64,000 bases of DNA from Rehmannia glutinosa (lineage: Eukaryota; Streptophyta; Magnoliopsida; Lamiales; Orobanchaceae), in the NCBI GenBank assembly GCA_016081115.2, contig JABTTQ020000358.1, positions 248,001 through 312,000 on the forward strand, read 5' to 3'. Positions 23,529 to 35,565 of the stretch are shown in pieces. Below the pieces are notes generated by a model. That model was not told the origin of the DNA and searched no databases. It saw only the letters and a program-made list of their open reading frames with translations. A program made the position numbers and the translations under genes. Position 1 is the first letter of the stretch. Every line of letters begins with the position of its first letter.

Positions 23529-24140
23529 ATGGATCGGACCGATGTCCGAGATGTACCCTTTACAGACATATCGTCAAATATTGACGATGTACGCACAAGA
23601 ACACTTGACCAGGTTTCATATTGGGAATACCAATATGAAGAAAAGGAATAAGCAGAGCCGACGGGGAAACCTTAAGGCAATGCAAAATGAGCAGAATATT
23701 ATAAGCGATTCGATGCTTAACCGACACTATATGTTCACTTGATGAACCTTCAAGAAACGGTTCATGAAAGTTCCCATCGAACAATGATTCATGATGGAGT
23801 ACCGAGTGGAACGAGATACTTCCTGACAAATCTAAGATTTCCAAGATCTTAGAGAAATCCGAAGACGGCGGTGCGTAATTATGGCAATCGCCATATTCAT
23901 CTACCAACACAAGTTCATCGATCGAGAACTGGATGGAGACGATGGTGAAATATCATAAGGAAACTCTTGAACTCCTTCATGATATTGTAAACGAGTCAAG
24001 AACCGGAGGAGGCCAAGTTCATCGGATGGGACGGTACCCTATTTACACCAAAAAGAAAAACCTACCGAAGTTATACGAAAGATGACAGATGAGGAAAAGC
24101 TCATTGCTCTAATCAAAGGAAAATCTATCAAAAATTAAAA
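23529..24140 (+). pseudogene. EPRV copy A ORF1 (VAP-like)
   Basis: The first reading region after the primer site. It includes TYRQILTMYAQEH (about 23563-23600) and later fragments with heptad-like Ile/Leu spacing. In copy B the same region is better preserved. Its position and predicted coiled coil suggest a virion-associated-protein-like product, as for ORF1 of Tobacco vein clearing virus. Broken by stops and frameshifts. Function is inferred from position only. Confidence 0.5.
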
Positions 24141-24143
24141 AAG

Positions 24144-26808
24144 ATGGATATTGAAAAGATGAATCTTAAAGATCTACATGACCGCGAGAATCGTTCGCGG
24201 GATTAGGTATTGTAGATTTAAAGATGAACGCAGTGTGAGAATCGCCTTTGGTTACCTATGACCCACAAGGTAGACCAATTCCACCACCACCGCCACTAGT
24301 TAATCCTAACGTCGAAGAAAGACGGGTTCGCATCATGGAGCTCGGGACGAGAGGATGCCACACGCCGGGGATTTCACGACCAGGAAGTGATCCACTTTCG
24401 GGGGACGGAGGTCGAAACCTCTTGCAGAACTAGACAACCCTTTGGAAGGCCGAATGTTTATCGACGCCTTATGGAAGATCGCACCTCGACCCAATACATC
24501 CATATGGGTTGATGTTAAACTGGACATCCCGCATTTTAAAAATAGAGAAGTTCTCATTGATGAATGGGCTTGACTATGAGAATTTCAAAGGAACCTCGAT
24601 CATACAAAGGATTCATTCATTTTACTCCTTGAAATGAGTCTTGAAGGATCGGTTAAGATTGCTCGGGATATGACCGATGCAAGTACGAAAAGTTCGGTCA
24701 CATCGGGGGAATCACTTAAAGGAATTGTCGATGGTATGGCAAAACTATTCAAAATCCAGTTCATCGACAAAGTTATTTCGAAGGATTAGAGGATGAAAAA
24801 AGAAAGAGATATAAACAAGCCCTCTATAGCCTTGAGTTCTGGATATTTGTCATATTGACGAATATATCAAGTTGTTCACCGAATACCGGTGGAAATCAAG
24901 ATTGAGGAAAAGAACCGCATGTGCCTATTCTTTGCCAAGATTCCGAGTCCCCTGGAGAGAAATGCTTATCGGGAATACAAGGGTGGAGTGAAGTAGAAAG
25001 CGTGGCGAGAAAAATGTCCTTCCTAAAGGCCAAGTTATCGAATGGTGTTACCAAGCGCTCTATACAAGAATTACAAAAGATTAAGAGGAATTAACAAAAC
25101 AGTTCCTCTATGTTGCATGGATAATGATATCCCAACAGTTGTGGAAGTCAACCAAGGCGGCACAAGAAGAATAAGGATAGAAGCCATCCATCTTGCCGAG
25201 GAAGCAAAGAACAAAAAAGCGGTCTTCATGGAGACCTAGAAGGTTCTCGTCAAAACAAAAAGCCCGAAGTTATAAATCGGGCAAAGACCGGACTGGCGGA
25301 GTAGAGCCTCTTCATCGGGTCTAATCAAGCAAGTACCAGAGAACACCAGGAAGAAAAACTTTCAGCGTGCTCACACCGAGCTAATGAAAGTTTCAAAGAC
25401 TGTAATTGCTGGACATGCGAGCAAGAGGGCATATCTCAACAGATTGCCCGGACAATCAAAAACGAGGAGTCGACAGTTCGAGGCCACACCGAGAAATCGA
25501 AGAAGTGTCTATTATCGATTTAATACAAGTGTATCAATTTGAGGATATTCTCTCGATGAAAGCATCTATGAATAAGAGATCTATTCTCGATGATGGAAGT
25601 GAATCTAGTTCGAGAATCGAGTGAAGAAGAAATTCTTCAATGACGGTCGGGAGGATATGTCGGGATTCCTCTCTCACACTACGGTATCTCATAAGACTCT
25701 TATGAGAATTATGAAGGAAGATCCAAAGCTTCAAATCTATGATGGATTTACAATTGGGGCGATGGAAAAGGCTTTGGATAAGATTGGTTTTCGTAATAGA
25801 AAACACCAAATTATCCACGGGTGGTAACAACCAGAGAATTTGCCATTCCGATGGAGTTTAGGGAACGATCGAGATGCAGTTGGTCCCTATTAGAGAAATA
25901 CAGGAGATCAAAAGCGAGTTAAAAGAGAAGTTGCAAATATACTCTCATGGATTCATATCGGAGCTATAAGAGTCATTATTAAAGCAACATTCAAAGAAGG
26001 AATAGATTCGCCACTCAATCTGGCTATCTTTGACAAGCGAATCTCAAACCTCAAGGATTCATGTCTTGGAGCAGTTACAGGAAATTTGTATGCAGGAAAA
26101 TTGGCATTTAATGTCTATCCTAGAATTGCATACAATTTGGAAGATCGAGATTTCAACGAGTCCTAACTCTTCATCAAGATTTCAAAAGAGTCGAATTGAT
26201 GAAAGAAGGAACAGGACTTACTCGATCACATACAAGATATCCTATGCTCTCTCGAATACACATCATTGAAGTATTCTTGAGAAAGGAATTCATTGAAGTC
26301 CCAAGAATCTTCGAGGACTTTGCCAGGGTGGTTCTACCAGAAATTATTGAATCTCCCACTATAAAGGAGATCGATATGAAAATACAAGATCAACCAGTCT
26401 TCAACAAAAGTCGAAGTCTCAGAGTTGAGCCAAGAAGGATGTCTTTCCAACAGGACAGAATGACGAGTAGCAGCCGTTGGGAAGAAAAGAGACCAAATGC
26501 GATTCGATGTATCCCGAGATGTTTTCAAAACAAAGCAGGAGAGCCGAAATGTCCGTATGATGGCGAGAAGTGGAAGTAATATTTGACATCACTCAAAAGG
26601 ATAATATTTTTCCTTGTGATGTTCTATATTATCTCCAACAACCAATAGTTGGAAGGTATCAAGGAAGCCTCGAAGATAGGAGAAATTGAGCTTACTATCA
26701 CGGGGAATGGCGGTGAAAGATCCGAGAACAATTAACACGGGAATTGAATTTCTCGAGGATCATAAACCTTGGGAAAGATTACAAGAAGGAATGGAATTCA
26801 CAAGTGGC
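24144..26808 (+). pseudogene. EPRV copy A coat protein / movement protein ORF
   Basis: Starts MDIEKMNLKDLHD at 24144, just after the ORF1 stop. The coat-protein part carries the Pro run near 24280-24300 and ends with a CCHC-type zinc finger (CNCWTC, about 25401-25455). A 30K-type movement-protein-like part follows, with blocks GFTIGAMEKALDKI (about 25750), IFDKRISNLKD and GNLYAGKLAFNVYPRIAYNL (about 26075-26135; first part frame-shifted). Stops near 26808 precede the next ORF. Many frameshifts. Confidence 0.7.
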
Positions 26809-26829
26809 TAATAAAAGATACAGAATCAA

Positions 26830-28919
26830 ATGACCACTAGTCCATTCTCTATATACATTTCTATTGGAATGTTATATGCTGAATACAAGGCCGAGTATTT
26901 CGCCGCCTATATTGATTCAGTGCGGAATATGTACTTTGCAAAGCGGATGTTTTTCCTAAAGAAATTGGAGAAGATTTACCAGCTATTGCACGAAGAGATT
27001 TCTCTAAAAGGATTCTTATCCTTAACAGGGGAATTAAACAAGCGAAATAATGATCGGAGGCGCGGGCGACCCATGGTACAAAGTAAAGACGCCACCAATC
27101 TATTTCCATGATACAGTGCATATGTTTTTCTAGGAAACAACTTCCTACAAACATTCAAGCGATTTACACAGAGAACGAGACAAGAAGACTTATTTTCACA
27201 ACCTTATGTGATCATAAGATCATTGTCCGAGATCGCTGGGAAGCATTTCTGAGAAAAATGCCTATTAATTTTCGCAGCAAGCGTGGTGATGAAGCCAAAC
27301 TCCAATATCCAAAAATGGCGGATCGAAGGAAATTTGGTGAAGCTTTATTATCCTATAGACAATTCGGTTCTTGAAAGGATAAGAAGCTTTGGGATAATAA
27401 CTTGTATTCATTCGAGTGTAAGGAGAAGAACGAGTTACTCCGAAGTTATTCTTTGAATTGATGGTAAGCGATGGAGAATCCACAGAGTGACGTAACCATT
27501 GAAGAACAAATATCACTCGAGGATATCAAGAAGAAAATCCAAAGGAATTATAATGAAGACCCTTTGGCATGGTGGGATAAGAATGAGCTCAAAGCATCCT
27601 TAAAGGTTAAACCTGGAAAGGAGTACGAGTTCGTAAGATTCAAACCAATCCTTATGAACCAGGAGGATCGTGAGGATATGCGAGAAGATACTTAAGGAAC
27701 ATCTTGACCTTAAGTTAATTTCACCAGGAGTTTCTCCATACAAGTGAGCCCAGGATTCTTAGTCGAAACCATGGAGAAATCAAAAGAGGAAAGCCAAGAC
27801 TTGTTATTAACTACAAAGGGATTAACAACATTTTAGAGTTCGACGGATACTATATCCCAAGTAGAGAACATCCAGTTAATCGCATCAAAGGTGCCAAGAT
27901 ATTCTCAAAGTTCGATCGCAAGTCCGGATTCTACCAGACATTAAGATGGAGGAAGAAATTAAGAAGTTTGACTTTCTCTACCCCTCAAGGACACTATATT
28001 TGGAACGTGATGCCTATGGGATTGGCTAACGCACCCGGATATATCAAAGGAAGATGGATAATCTCTTCAAAGATTATTTCGTTTCATGTTCGTGTATATC
28101 GATGACATTCTAATCGCATCAAAGAGCATGAAGGAGCATCTCAAACATTTGGAAATATTTTGGATGTTTGTCATAAGAAGGATTAGTGCTTTCGGAGAAG
28201 AAGGCAATGATTGCAACAAGACAGATTGAATTCCTAGGAATTGAGATCGATTTAACTGCGGAATCATCCTACAAAGTCATATTGTAGAAAAGATACAGGA
28301 TTTCCAAATACACCGAAAGACAAGAAGCGACTTGAGAGTTTTCTTGGAGTTGTTAATTTTCTTTGGGATGTTCATTAACAACGGCATACTACGGGAAGGT
28401 GTTTAGCCCATTGCTTAAAAAGATGCAGATTCAAATGGGAAGATGAACATCGAAGGAATTAAGCAACTTAAAGAAGTTTGTAAAAAGCTCCCAAAGCTTA
28501 CAATTCCCCAAGACGAGGACGAATCGGTTCTTTACACGGATGCATGTGATGATTGGTGGGCAAAGATTCTTACGAAAGTAACACCAAATGAGGAAGTGCC
28601 ATGCAGATATCTTTGCGGCCGGTTTATTCACCCCTAGTGAAGCAACTCGGTGGCATATTAACGAGAAAGAATTCTTTGCAATGTCGAAAGGCTTTTAAAA
28701 AATGGCCACTATTTTTACTTGCTAAAAAAGTTTACTTTAAAAATTGATAATTCAAGTGTCAAGGCTTTTACGAAAAACAAAATTGAATCAAAACGAGAAA
28801 AGGCTCGATTACTTAGATGGCAAGTGAATGTCAATATTATGATTATGATATTGTCATTATAAAATCTCATGAAAATATTCTTGCAGATTTCTTGACACGA
28901 GATGGAAGGACGCGTTCTT
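26830..28919 (+). pseudogene. EPRV copy A protease/RT/RNase H ORF
   Basis: Begins at the ATG at 26830, which follows closely on the CP-MP stops. The protease segment has the block LGNNFLQTFK (about 27130-27160); the DTGA motif seen in copy B is damaged here. RT: EDIKKKIQRNYNED (about 27510), PRLVINYKGINN (about 27795-27830), and the catalytic YIDD intact near 28090-28104 within MFVYIDDILIASKSM. RNase H: LYTDA (about 28530), INEKEFFAM (about 28655) and KIDNSSVKAF (about 28740), ending near 28919. Frames are interrupted repeatedly. Confidence 0.85.
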
Positions 28920-28959
28920 GACGAGGTCCTTAAACGAGTAAGACATCGGGGAAAACCCG

Positions 28960-30245
28960 GAGAGTCTAGAACGAAATTTTGGGACGTTATGTCTCAATGC
29001 GTTTGCCGGACGACTTCAACAGTGACCGTAAATCCGTTTCTAGTCAAATACGAGCATGTCGGTTCGCTCAAGGACAATTGTTCTTAGCGCCGCAAGGGCC
29101 TCTCTTCCAGCCGCATCTCCTACGGTGCAAAAAGGGGCCGAGAGAGTACGGGGCTCTAACCCGGAGGTTATGGATTCAAGTACCATAATCACAAATGTTG
29201 CAGTGATGCATCCTCCGAGGGTGTACAAATCGTAACGAATGTTGAAGCTCCGGTGTCACAACCCGAGTCTTCAAGTCAACCCAAAGACCTGCGGGGTAAA
29301 AGAGGAGAGTTGAATCTTAGGCCACGACATGGCAAATCTAAGGTTCAAACGACGAGAATAAGATTTCTCCTATGCAGGTATATCAACGGCAATGGGAGAA
29401 ACTAGTTACAAGACAAGGTATTAACCCGCAGAAAACAATGGTTGATATCTCGAGGCAAGTATCCCGAGTTTGGATGAAACCGTGGAGTCATCCAAATGAA
29501 GTACATGAATGGTATACTTTTGGAGCTTTAGCTTCAATCTATACTATGTCACCAGGATTCCAGAAATTTCAAAATTACCTAAATGGATTGGGGAAGCGAT
29601 TTACGAGACTGGGCCAATAATCCACACTTGGCCAGAGGAGATATTTTGGAACCGTATTTTATCGGTGCGGCTCCCGAACCAAAGCGAAGAAAGGCTTTAA
29701 TGAAGCTTTTCATTTCATCAAGCTAAGAAGACCGGATGGAAATGCTTTAAAATACATTAAGGCGACTTCACCAGGAAGAAGGACCAAGTGTTAGTAGGAG
29801 CATTTTTCAAGACGAAGCTTCTACCAGGCGAGCATGGGGTCTTTGGGTTTGTCTAACGGAAATGGACAAGGTCAAATATCCATTCAAGTTCTTCCAAAAT
29901 TCGACAAATGGATCTTTCCTTTTGAATTCGATGATTGGATCAACCACGGGATTTGCAAGAGGAACTTTTCGAGACCAAAAGAAGAATTCTCAGGAGAACA
30001 AGATTCCGCAAGCAAAGAAACTTACCGGAAATTTCCGTAACATGGCGCATGTTGGCCGTTGGATCGACCGGATCTGTCAAGCATGCCCCGAACGAAGGAA
30101 CCCGAGTTTGGGAAAGGATTCACCCAAATCCGACCGACAAGATCATGCGTTTGAAAGGATAAGGGCCCACTCACAAAACGCGTTATCCTCGGGGACCACG
30201 TAAACCAAATTTTTAAAAGATCCGACAAACATCACATGGCCGAGT
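28960..30245 (+). pseudogene. EPRV copy A transactivator/viroplasmin-like ORF
   Basis: The last reading region, downstream of RNase H. Its best-preserved blocks are QWEKLVTRQGINPQ (about 29390-29430), WYTFGALASIYT (about 29512-29545) and DKVKYPFKFFQNS (about 29865-29900). The WY-FG-L--IYT block is reminiscent of the Caulimoviridae translational transactivator core. The C-terminus is basic (ESRERKRKP). Divergence from copy B is visibly greater here than in the RT region. Broken frames. Confidence 0.65.
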
Positions 30246-30359
30246 CACGCGAGAGAAAAAGAAAACCGGTGGCGAGGCAATAATGTGGGATATAATCTTG
30301 ATGACGCGTCATATAGATCAAGAAGATTTGAAGTCCGCCTTTGAAGTCCGGATTTATCT

Positions 30360-30368
30360 CTATAAAAT
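30360..30368 (+). promoter_or_regulatory. EPRV copy A pregenomic promoter TATA box (predicted)
   Basis: ctataaaat lies downstream of the transactivator region, where Caulimoviridae have their pregenomic RNA promoter. An equivalent TATATAAA occurs in copy B at 33598-33605. Confidence 0.5.
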
Positions 30369-31050
30369 GCGGGATTTGAAGGAAGGCGAGGACATCGAAC
30401 ATTTTCCCTAGTTTTCTTACAATAAAATCTGAGTGATAAATTTGTAATAGTTTGAGTGTTTTAGTTTTAAGTTTTATGTATTTGAGTGAAAGCCTCATCT
30501 ATGAGAGGCTAAACCAAAGATTCTCCTCCCAAAAGGAGATTACTAATGTAATAAATATTTCAATAAGTTCTTAATAAAAAGGGCTTTCTGCTTCAACATG
30601 TCTTCATAATGTTCCATTAATTCATCCCGTTTAAAGATTACTTTACGCCTTGGAGTAGGAAACGAACCAAGGCCGTGTTGAGCGATTCAAGGAGTCGGAT
30701 AACTTGAGATCATCTTCCCGAGGTGAGGTTGAACAGTGAGGAGTTGTTTGTCAAACGATCCGGGGCGTAATTTTCCGATGGTGGCATTGCGAACCACTTA
30801 ACCGGTCTTTATTTGGTCAAAAGAGGTATGAATTTTAAGGGATTTATTAATTTTACGGAAGCATGTTGGGCCCGATATGGTCGTGATGGACTATATCTGT
30901 TTTATCAAACCTTAGTCTGAAATCGAATTTACTTATAATTATGAATCATTTACATAAGTATGTCCTATTGAGTTTATAGGCTGGAAACCTGACATGATCC
31001 ACTTAAAACCTCTGAATAGAGACTGGATCTAAGTAGGTGTAACAATGCCA
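30369..31050 (+). other. EPRV copy A leader / large intergenic region
   Basis: Non-coding, containing AATAAA signals at 30550-30555 and 30573-30578. A purine/pyrimidine palindrome surrounds ctcctcccaaaaggagatta (about 30523-30543). The end (about 30930-31050) matches copy B at 32885-32975 in reverse complement (ctggatctaagtaggtgtaa). After about 31055 the two copies diverge. Confidence 0.65.
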
Positions 31051-32884
31051 CGAACAAAATAGGTATCAGAAAATGTAAATTTTCATAATCTATGAAATTT
31101 GAGTTTATTGAAAATAGCTATGGTATGAAAGGATTGAAATTGCTAATTCTCGAAAGTTATAGGCTATAATTGCTACCTTTGAAAAGAAAATGGACCAAAA
31201 TTGCTATTTGGCTATAAGGGTAAAATTGTCAGGCATAAATTGCAACTTTAATAATTAAAGGGCAAAACCGCAAAACGGCCTAAGTTATAGGGCATATTTT
31301 GCTATTAAGCCTTATAATTTCATGAAAGTTTGAAATTTATTTGATGTGTTATCTTTAGACACTGACAAGCAGACTTGAAGGCTTCAGAAATATTATTTAA
31401 TCTTGATTCTAAGTTAACTCCTCCACATGGCCAGTGGCTAGTCGTTGAAACGTCTTTGTGATAGCGGTCTGTACCCACCCGACCCATGAAAATGGACATT
31501 TGAGATGTTTGGACCATGAAAGGGCCCACAAATGGAGAAAATGGCTCAATTTTTAGTTGAGAAAATGGGTTAAGGACATTATTGCTCCACATACCGGATA
31601 AAATGACAACTTGTTATGCTCTTGGATATTTTTTTCCTTTTTGGACATTTTTATGCTCCCGTGTTTTTGGATATTTTTACGCTCCTGCCAAATTTTTCGG
31701 ATTTTTTACGCTATTATTTCAAGGTTGTTTCGAATATGTTTCAAACATGTTTCATCTAATAAAATTTCAGCGGAAAAAAATTTCTGCCACCATTAAATAA
31801 TCAAATTTATAATCAAAATCTTATAAAAAAATCAAGAAATATACCATAGAACAACCCATATTAAAGCCAAACAAATTGAAAGTAATATAGAAATGAATAA
31901 AAATACAATTGAGTTTTTGATCAAATCCTTGAAAACATCAAAAACATGAAAACAACAAAGAAACAACAAAACACCATTGAAAACTATATAGAAACTACCC
32001 AGAAATAACATAAACAATATAGAAAACACAATATGAACAAAAAAAAGAAAAATAGGTAAAAACTATATTGAAACATCGAAAATTACATGAAAACATCAAA
32101 ACAACATAACAAACGGTATAGAAACAACCAAAAAACAATGAAACAATATATAAAACAACGCATGAACATAAAAGAGTGTAAAAAATAAGTAAAAATTGTA
32201 TTGAAACATCGAAACAACATAGAAATAACTTAGAAACAAATATAAACAAAATCAAAACAACAAATATGACATATAAAGCAATACGTAAAACAAAAAAAAA
32301 ACGTAAAAAAATAACCTAAAAAATATGCGGGAGCGTAAAAAAGTCAAAAAAAAGAGTACAAAAGTGATAGGAACGTAAACAATGTCTTTCTTCCAAAAGA
32401 TGAGGTATTTCCGACAATTTCTCTAAGAAAATTGGAGCTTTGTGAGTTTGGTGATAATAAATTACTCAATTTTTTTGTAATGTTTGTAGTCACTATAATA
32501 TTGGTAGTTTTGTATTTTTTTCGAGTACAATGAGAGATAGTATGGGATGAAATTAGGGTCAATCGTCCTAACAACACATGCTTCTATCATCGAGCACAAA
32601 GTTGATCCCTTATTAGGTTTATATTTACCTTGTGTTTTTTCATTTACATTTATAAAAACGTATCAATTAATTCGGTTATAAATCAATATATAATCAATTT
32701 TACGGGCTTATTTAAGGGTAAGTTCAAGAATGGCCCTTTTCAAGTTTCGATTTAAGTTTGGCCTTCCTTATTAAAAGAGTTCAAATATACATCGAAGTTC
32801 CCATTATACCCTTTATAACAAATAAAGAAACCGATTAAATTGCCCGGATATCACGAGAATATGAACACTTTCGTTTTTGTCACT
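31051..32884. other. Spacer between the tail-to-tail EPRV copies
   Basis: The left part (31051-31600) carries phrases of the type ctataattgctacctttg and gggcatattttgctatt, with no supported gene. The middle holds an A-rich inverted-repeat element (31609-32385). The right part (32386-32884) is AT-rich. A phrase at about 32715-32830 resembles, in reverse complement, sequence at about 60070-60170 beyond the other end of copy B. Confidence 0.5.
31609..32385. mobile_element. A-rich inverted-repeat element (MITE-like)
   Basis: The left arm reads ttgttatgctctt and tttttacgctcctgcc. The right arm, in reverse complement, reads ttgtttacgttcctatcac and ttttttacgctcccgcat. The centre (about 31830-32290) is strongly A-rich with imperfect repeats of gaaacaacatagaaa. 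No clean target duplication was seen. The inverted ends make a MITE the most likely reading. Confidence 0.5.
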
Positions 32885-33605
32885 TGTTTCATTCGTGACA
32901 TTGTTATACCTACTTAGATCCAGTCTCCATTTGGAGGTTTTAAATAGATCATGTCATGTTTCTAGTCGATAAACTTAACAGTCATAGAATTAAAAGATGT
33001 TCGATTCTATGTTATCAGTTCCAAACTAAGGTTTTACAGATAAAAAATGGAAATAGTCCTTACAACCATATCAGCCCAACATGTTTCCGTAAAATTAATA
33101 AATCCCCTAAAATTCATACCTCATTCGACCAAACAAAGACGGGTGAGATGGCTCGCAACACCACCAATCGGAAAATTATCGTCCCCAGATCGTTTGACAA
33201 ACGGCTCCTCACTTCAACCTCACCCTCGGGGAAGATGATCTCGCAAATTATCCGACTCCTTCAAAGAATCGCCAAAGACAACCTTGGTTCATTTCCTACC
33301 CAGCGTATAGTAATTCTTCAAAGGGATAGATCAATAGTACTTTATGAACACATGTTCAACAAAAGCCTTTATTTTATTTAAAACTTAAAGAAAAATTTAT
33401 TACATCAGTAATCTCCTTTTGGGAGGAGAAAACTTGTTTAGGCTCTCATAAAGGCTATCACACTCTTGTACATAAAATTAAAAACTAAAAATTTAAAAGC
33501 TAAAAATACACTGGAAATTCTAAACACTATTACAAAAGAAATTTATTGTAGAAGACTAAGGAGATGTTCGATGCCTTTAGCCTTCTGAAAACTCTTGTTT
33601 ATATA
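32885..33605 (-). other. EPRV copy B leader with TATA box
   Basis: On the minus strand TATATAAA (33598-33605) precedes a non-coding leader. The leader has the same ctcctcccaaaaggagattac palindrome (about 33408-33430) as copy A and ends with the block shared with copy A at 32885-32975. Confidence 0.6.
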
Positions 33606-33848
33606 GAGGTAAGTGGTGCCTCTATTTCTTGGATTCTATCATCCACTTGCTGAAAGTAGTGGATACTTTATTATCTTCACATGGTTTGGGACCCGTATTA
33701 TCCTGGGGTATCTAATGTATTTTGATAAGGCTCCAAAACTTGTCGACTGACTCTTCTTTTTCCGTCTTTTAGTTAAATGGAATCTTATGACGTCATTGCT
33801 TACGCCATTTCCGAATTATTAGCATCTTGATTAGTTGGATGCCAATTA

Positions 33849-35215
33849 CTAGATCTGACCCACTTTTTGTCTCTTTGCTGAGTGGGTTATCCTTGAGTCA
33901 CATGCATTTACTAACTTTGTCGGGGAATCTACTTTTTTGGTGGTCCCCAAAACTTTGGATACTTTTGTGACTTGTGTTCTCCGTCGCCGGGTCTTCTCCG
34001 ATCGACTTTTGGTCGGAATCCTTTGCCAAATTCCGGTTCCTTCTGGTTTTGGCATTCGGGGTAGACCCGAAGTTCCCAATGGCCGATGTGAGCCCTATTA
34101 CAATATTTCCGGCGAGTTTCTTTACTCCCCGGCAACTTGTTTTCCCACAGAAGATTTCTTTTCTTTTCGAACAGGTCTTTTGCAAATCTTGTAGTTTTTC
34201 CTGTCATGGTATTCAACAGGAATGATCTGTTCATTGAATTCTGATAAAACTTGAACGGAAACTTGACTTTGTCCATCTCAGTGAGACAGACCCACAATCC
34301 CCATGCCCTTCTTGTTGTAATCTGATCATCAGTGAAGGTCATGGCTAATTGTACTTCTTCTGAATTTGCCTCCTTGATATTTTTGAAGGCTCTTTCTTCT
34401 GGTCGGCGAAGCCTGATGTAATGAAAGGCTTCATGACCGCCTTTTCCGACGGGCTCTGGAGCTGCACTTATGAAATACAGCCCAATGTATCCCCTCATTT
34501 CAAGTGTCATTATTTGACCAAAGACACTTCATAAACTTCCCGGATCCATTTTGGTAATTGCTTGATCTCCGGGAAGACAGGTGAAGTAGTATAGACCGAG
34601 GTCAAAGCCCCAAACTCATACCACCTTTTCACTTCTTGCGGGCTTGAATTTGGAAGCATCCACACCCTTGGATATTTTCCAGAGATATCTATCTTTGTTC
34701 TTTTCTCGCAGATATCCCTTGCCTTGTAATGAGTTTCTCCCAAGTCGTCTGGTATTCCTGCCAAGAAGGAGACACTTTAATCTCGTTAGTATCAACCTTA
34801 GAATTGCCCATCATCGGCCTAAGATTGATCTCTTCGTCCTTTACCCCGAACATCTTTGTGTTGATGTGATAACTCGGGATTTGACTCCGGAGTATCGGTT
34901 TTTCCTTGGGCCAATATTTCGCCGACTTAGGACTTGTGCTAGAGGTACTGGAATCCTGCTATAAAGTTGGGGAGTCTGCGCGCTCTAAACGCTCCGTTTG
35001 CTTATTAGCGGCCTGGAGGAGTGGCCCTTGAAATGCCGTTCTCAATCGAGAGTGAGACAGGACACATGCTCGTATTCGATCGATTACTTTGTCCCAATCA
35101 TTCCTTTGTAATTTCTACTAAGTCGGCATTGATGACCAGGGTATCAAATTCTCAGTAGCATTTTAATTTTGGTCTCCAAGATGACTTGAGGCTATGAGGA
35201 TGGAATCGCCTTCAA
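33849..35215 (-). pseudogene. EPRV copy B transactivator/viroplasmin-like ORF
   Basis: Two adjoining open stretches (34764-34510 and 34510-33929 on the minus strand) carry WYEFGALTSVYTTSP, LPKWIREVYE and RAWGLWVCLTEMDKVKFPFK. These correspond to the copy A blocks near 29512-29900. The upstream part (35215-34770) has frameshifts. The basic C-terminal tail matches a nucleic-acid-binding viroplasmin end. It is better preserved than copy A but still broken at 34510 and upstream. Confidence 0.68.
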
Positions 35216-35560
35216 TTCCTCCATCTCTTGTTAAAAATCTACAAGAACATTTTCATGAGATTTTATAATGACAATATCATAATTATAATATTGACATTCA
35301 TCTTGTCATCTAAATATTCTAGCTTTTTTCGGTTTTGATTCAATTTTGTTTTTTAAAAGTTTTAACACTTGAATTATCAATTTTTAAGACAAACTTTTAG
35401 CTAAGTAGAAATAAAGGCTATTTTTGAAAGCCTTTACATCGCAAAGAATTCTTTCTCGTTGATATGCCACAGGGTTGCTTCACTGTCTGTAAATAGACCG
35501 CTGCAATATCTGCATGACACTTCTCCATTTGGTGTGGTCTTTGTGAGAACTGCTGCCCAC
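35216..35560 (-). pseudogene. EPRV copy B RNase H, C-terminal part
   Basis: On the minus strand this begins with a Trp-Trp-Ala block directly left of the solo LTR and continues through HINEKEFFAM-like and KNKIESK segments to a stop near 35216. It is the continuation of the fragment ending at 37105, from which the solo LTR separates it. Confidence 0.75.
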
Positions 35561-35565
35561 CATTA

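Larger units (their letters stand above)
23441..31050 (+). other. Endogenous pararetrovirus copy A, solendovirus-like
   Basis: About 7.6 kb corresponding to one genome length. A Met-tRNA-type primer site leads, followed by ORF1, coat plus movement protein, protease/RT/RNase H, a transactivator-like ORF, and a TATA-bearing leader. There are no LTRs. This order (CP and MP in one ORF ahead of PR-RT-RH, then TAV) is that of Solendovirus and Cavemovirus in the Caulimoviridae; Petuvirus and Florendovirus place MP before CP. All ORFs carry frameshifts or stops, so it is a fossil copy. Genus placement needs an RT tree. Confidence 0.82.

Noticed and set aside
23441..31050. Ty3/gypsy retrotransposon
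   Set aside because: No LTRs flank it, no integrase domain was seen between RT/RNase H and the last ORF, and a movement-protein-like region and transactivator-like ORF are present.
31830..32290. Membrane protein on the minus strand (Phe/Val/Cys-rich frames)
   Set aside because: The hydrophobic look comes from an A-rich repeated DNA sequence; no conserved block or start context.
33929..34225. Plus-strand open frames opposite the copy B transactivator ORF
   Set aside because: Minus-strand reading carries the family blocks; the plus-strand frames have no recognisable content.
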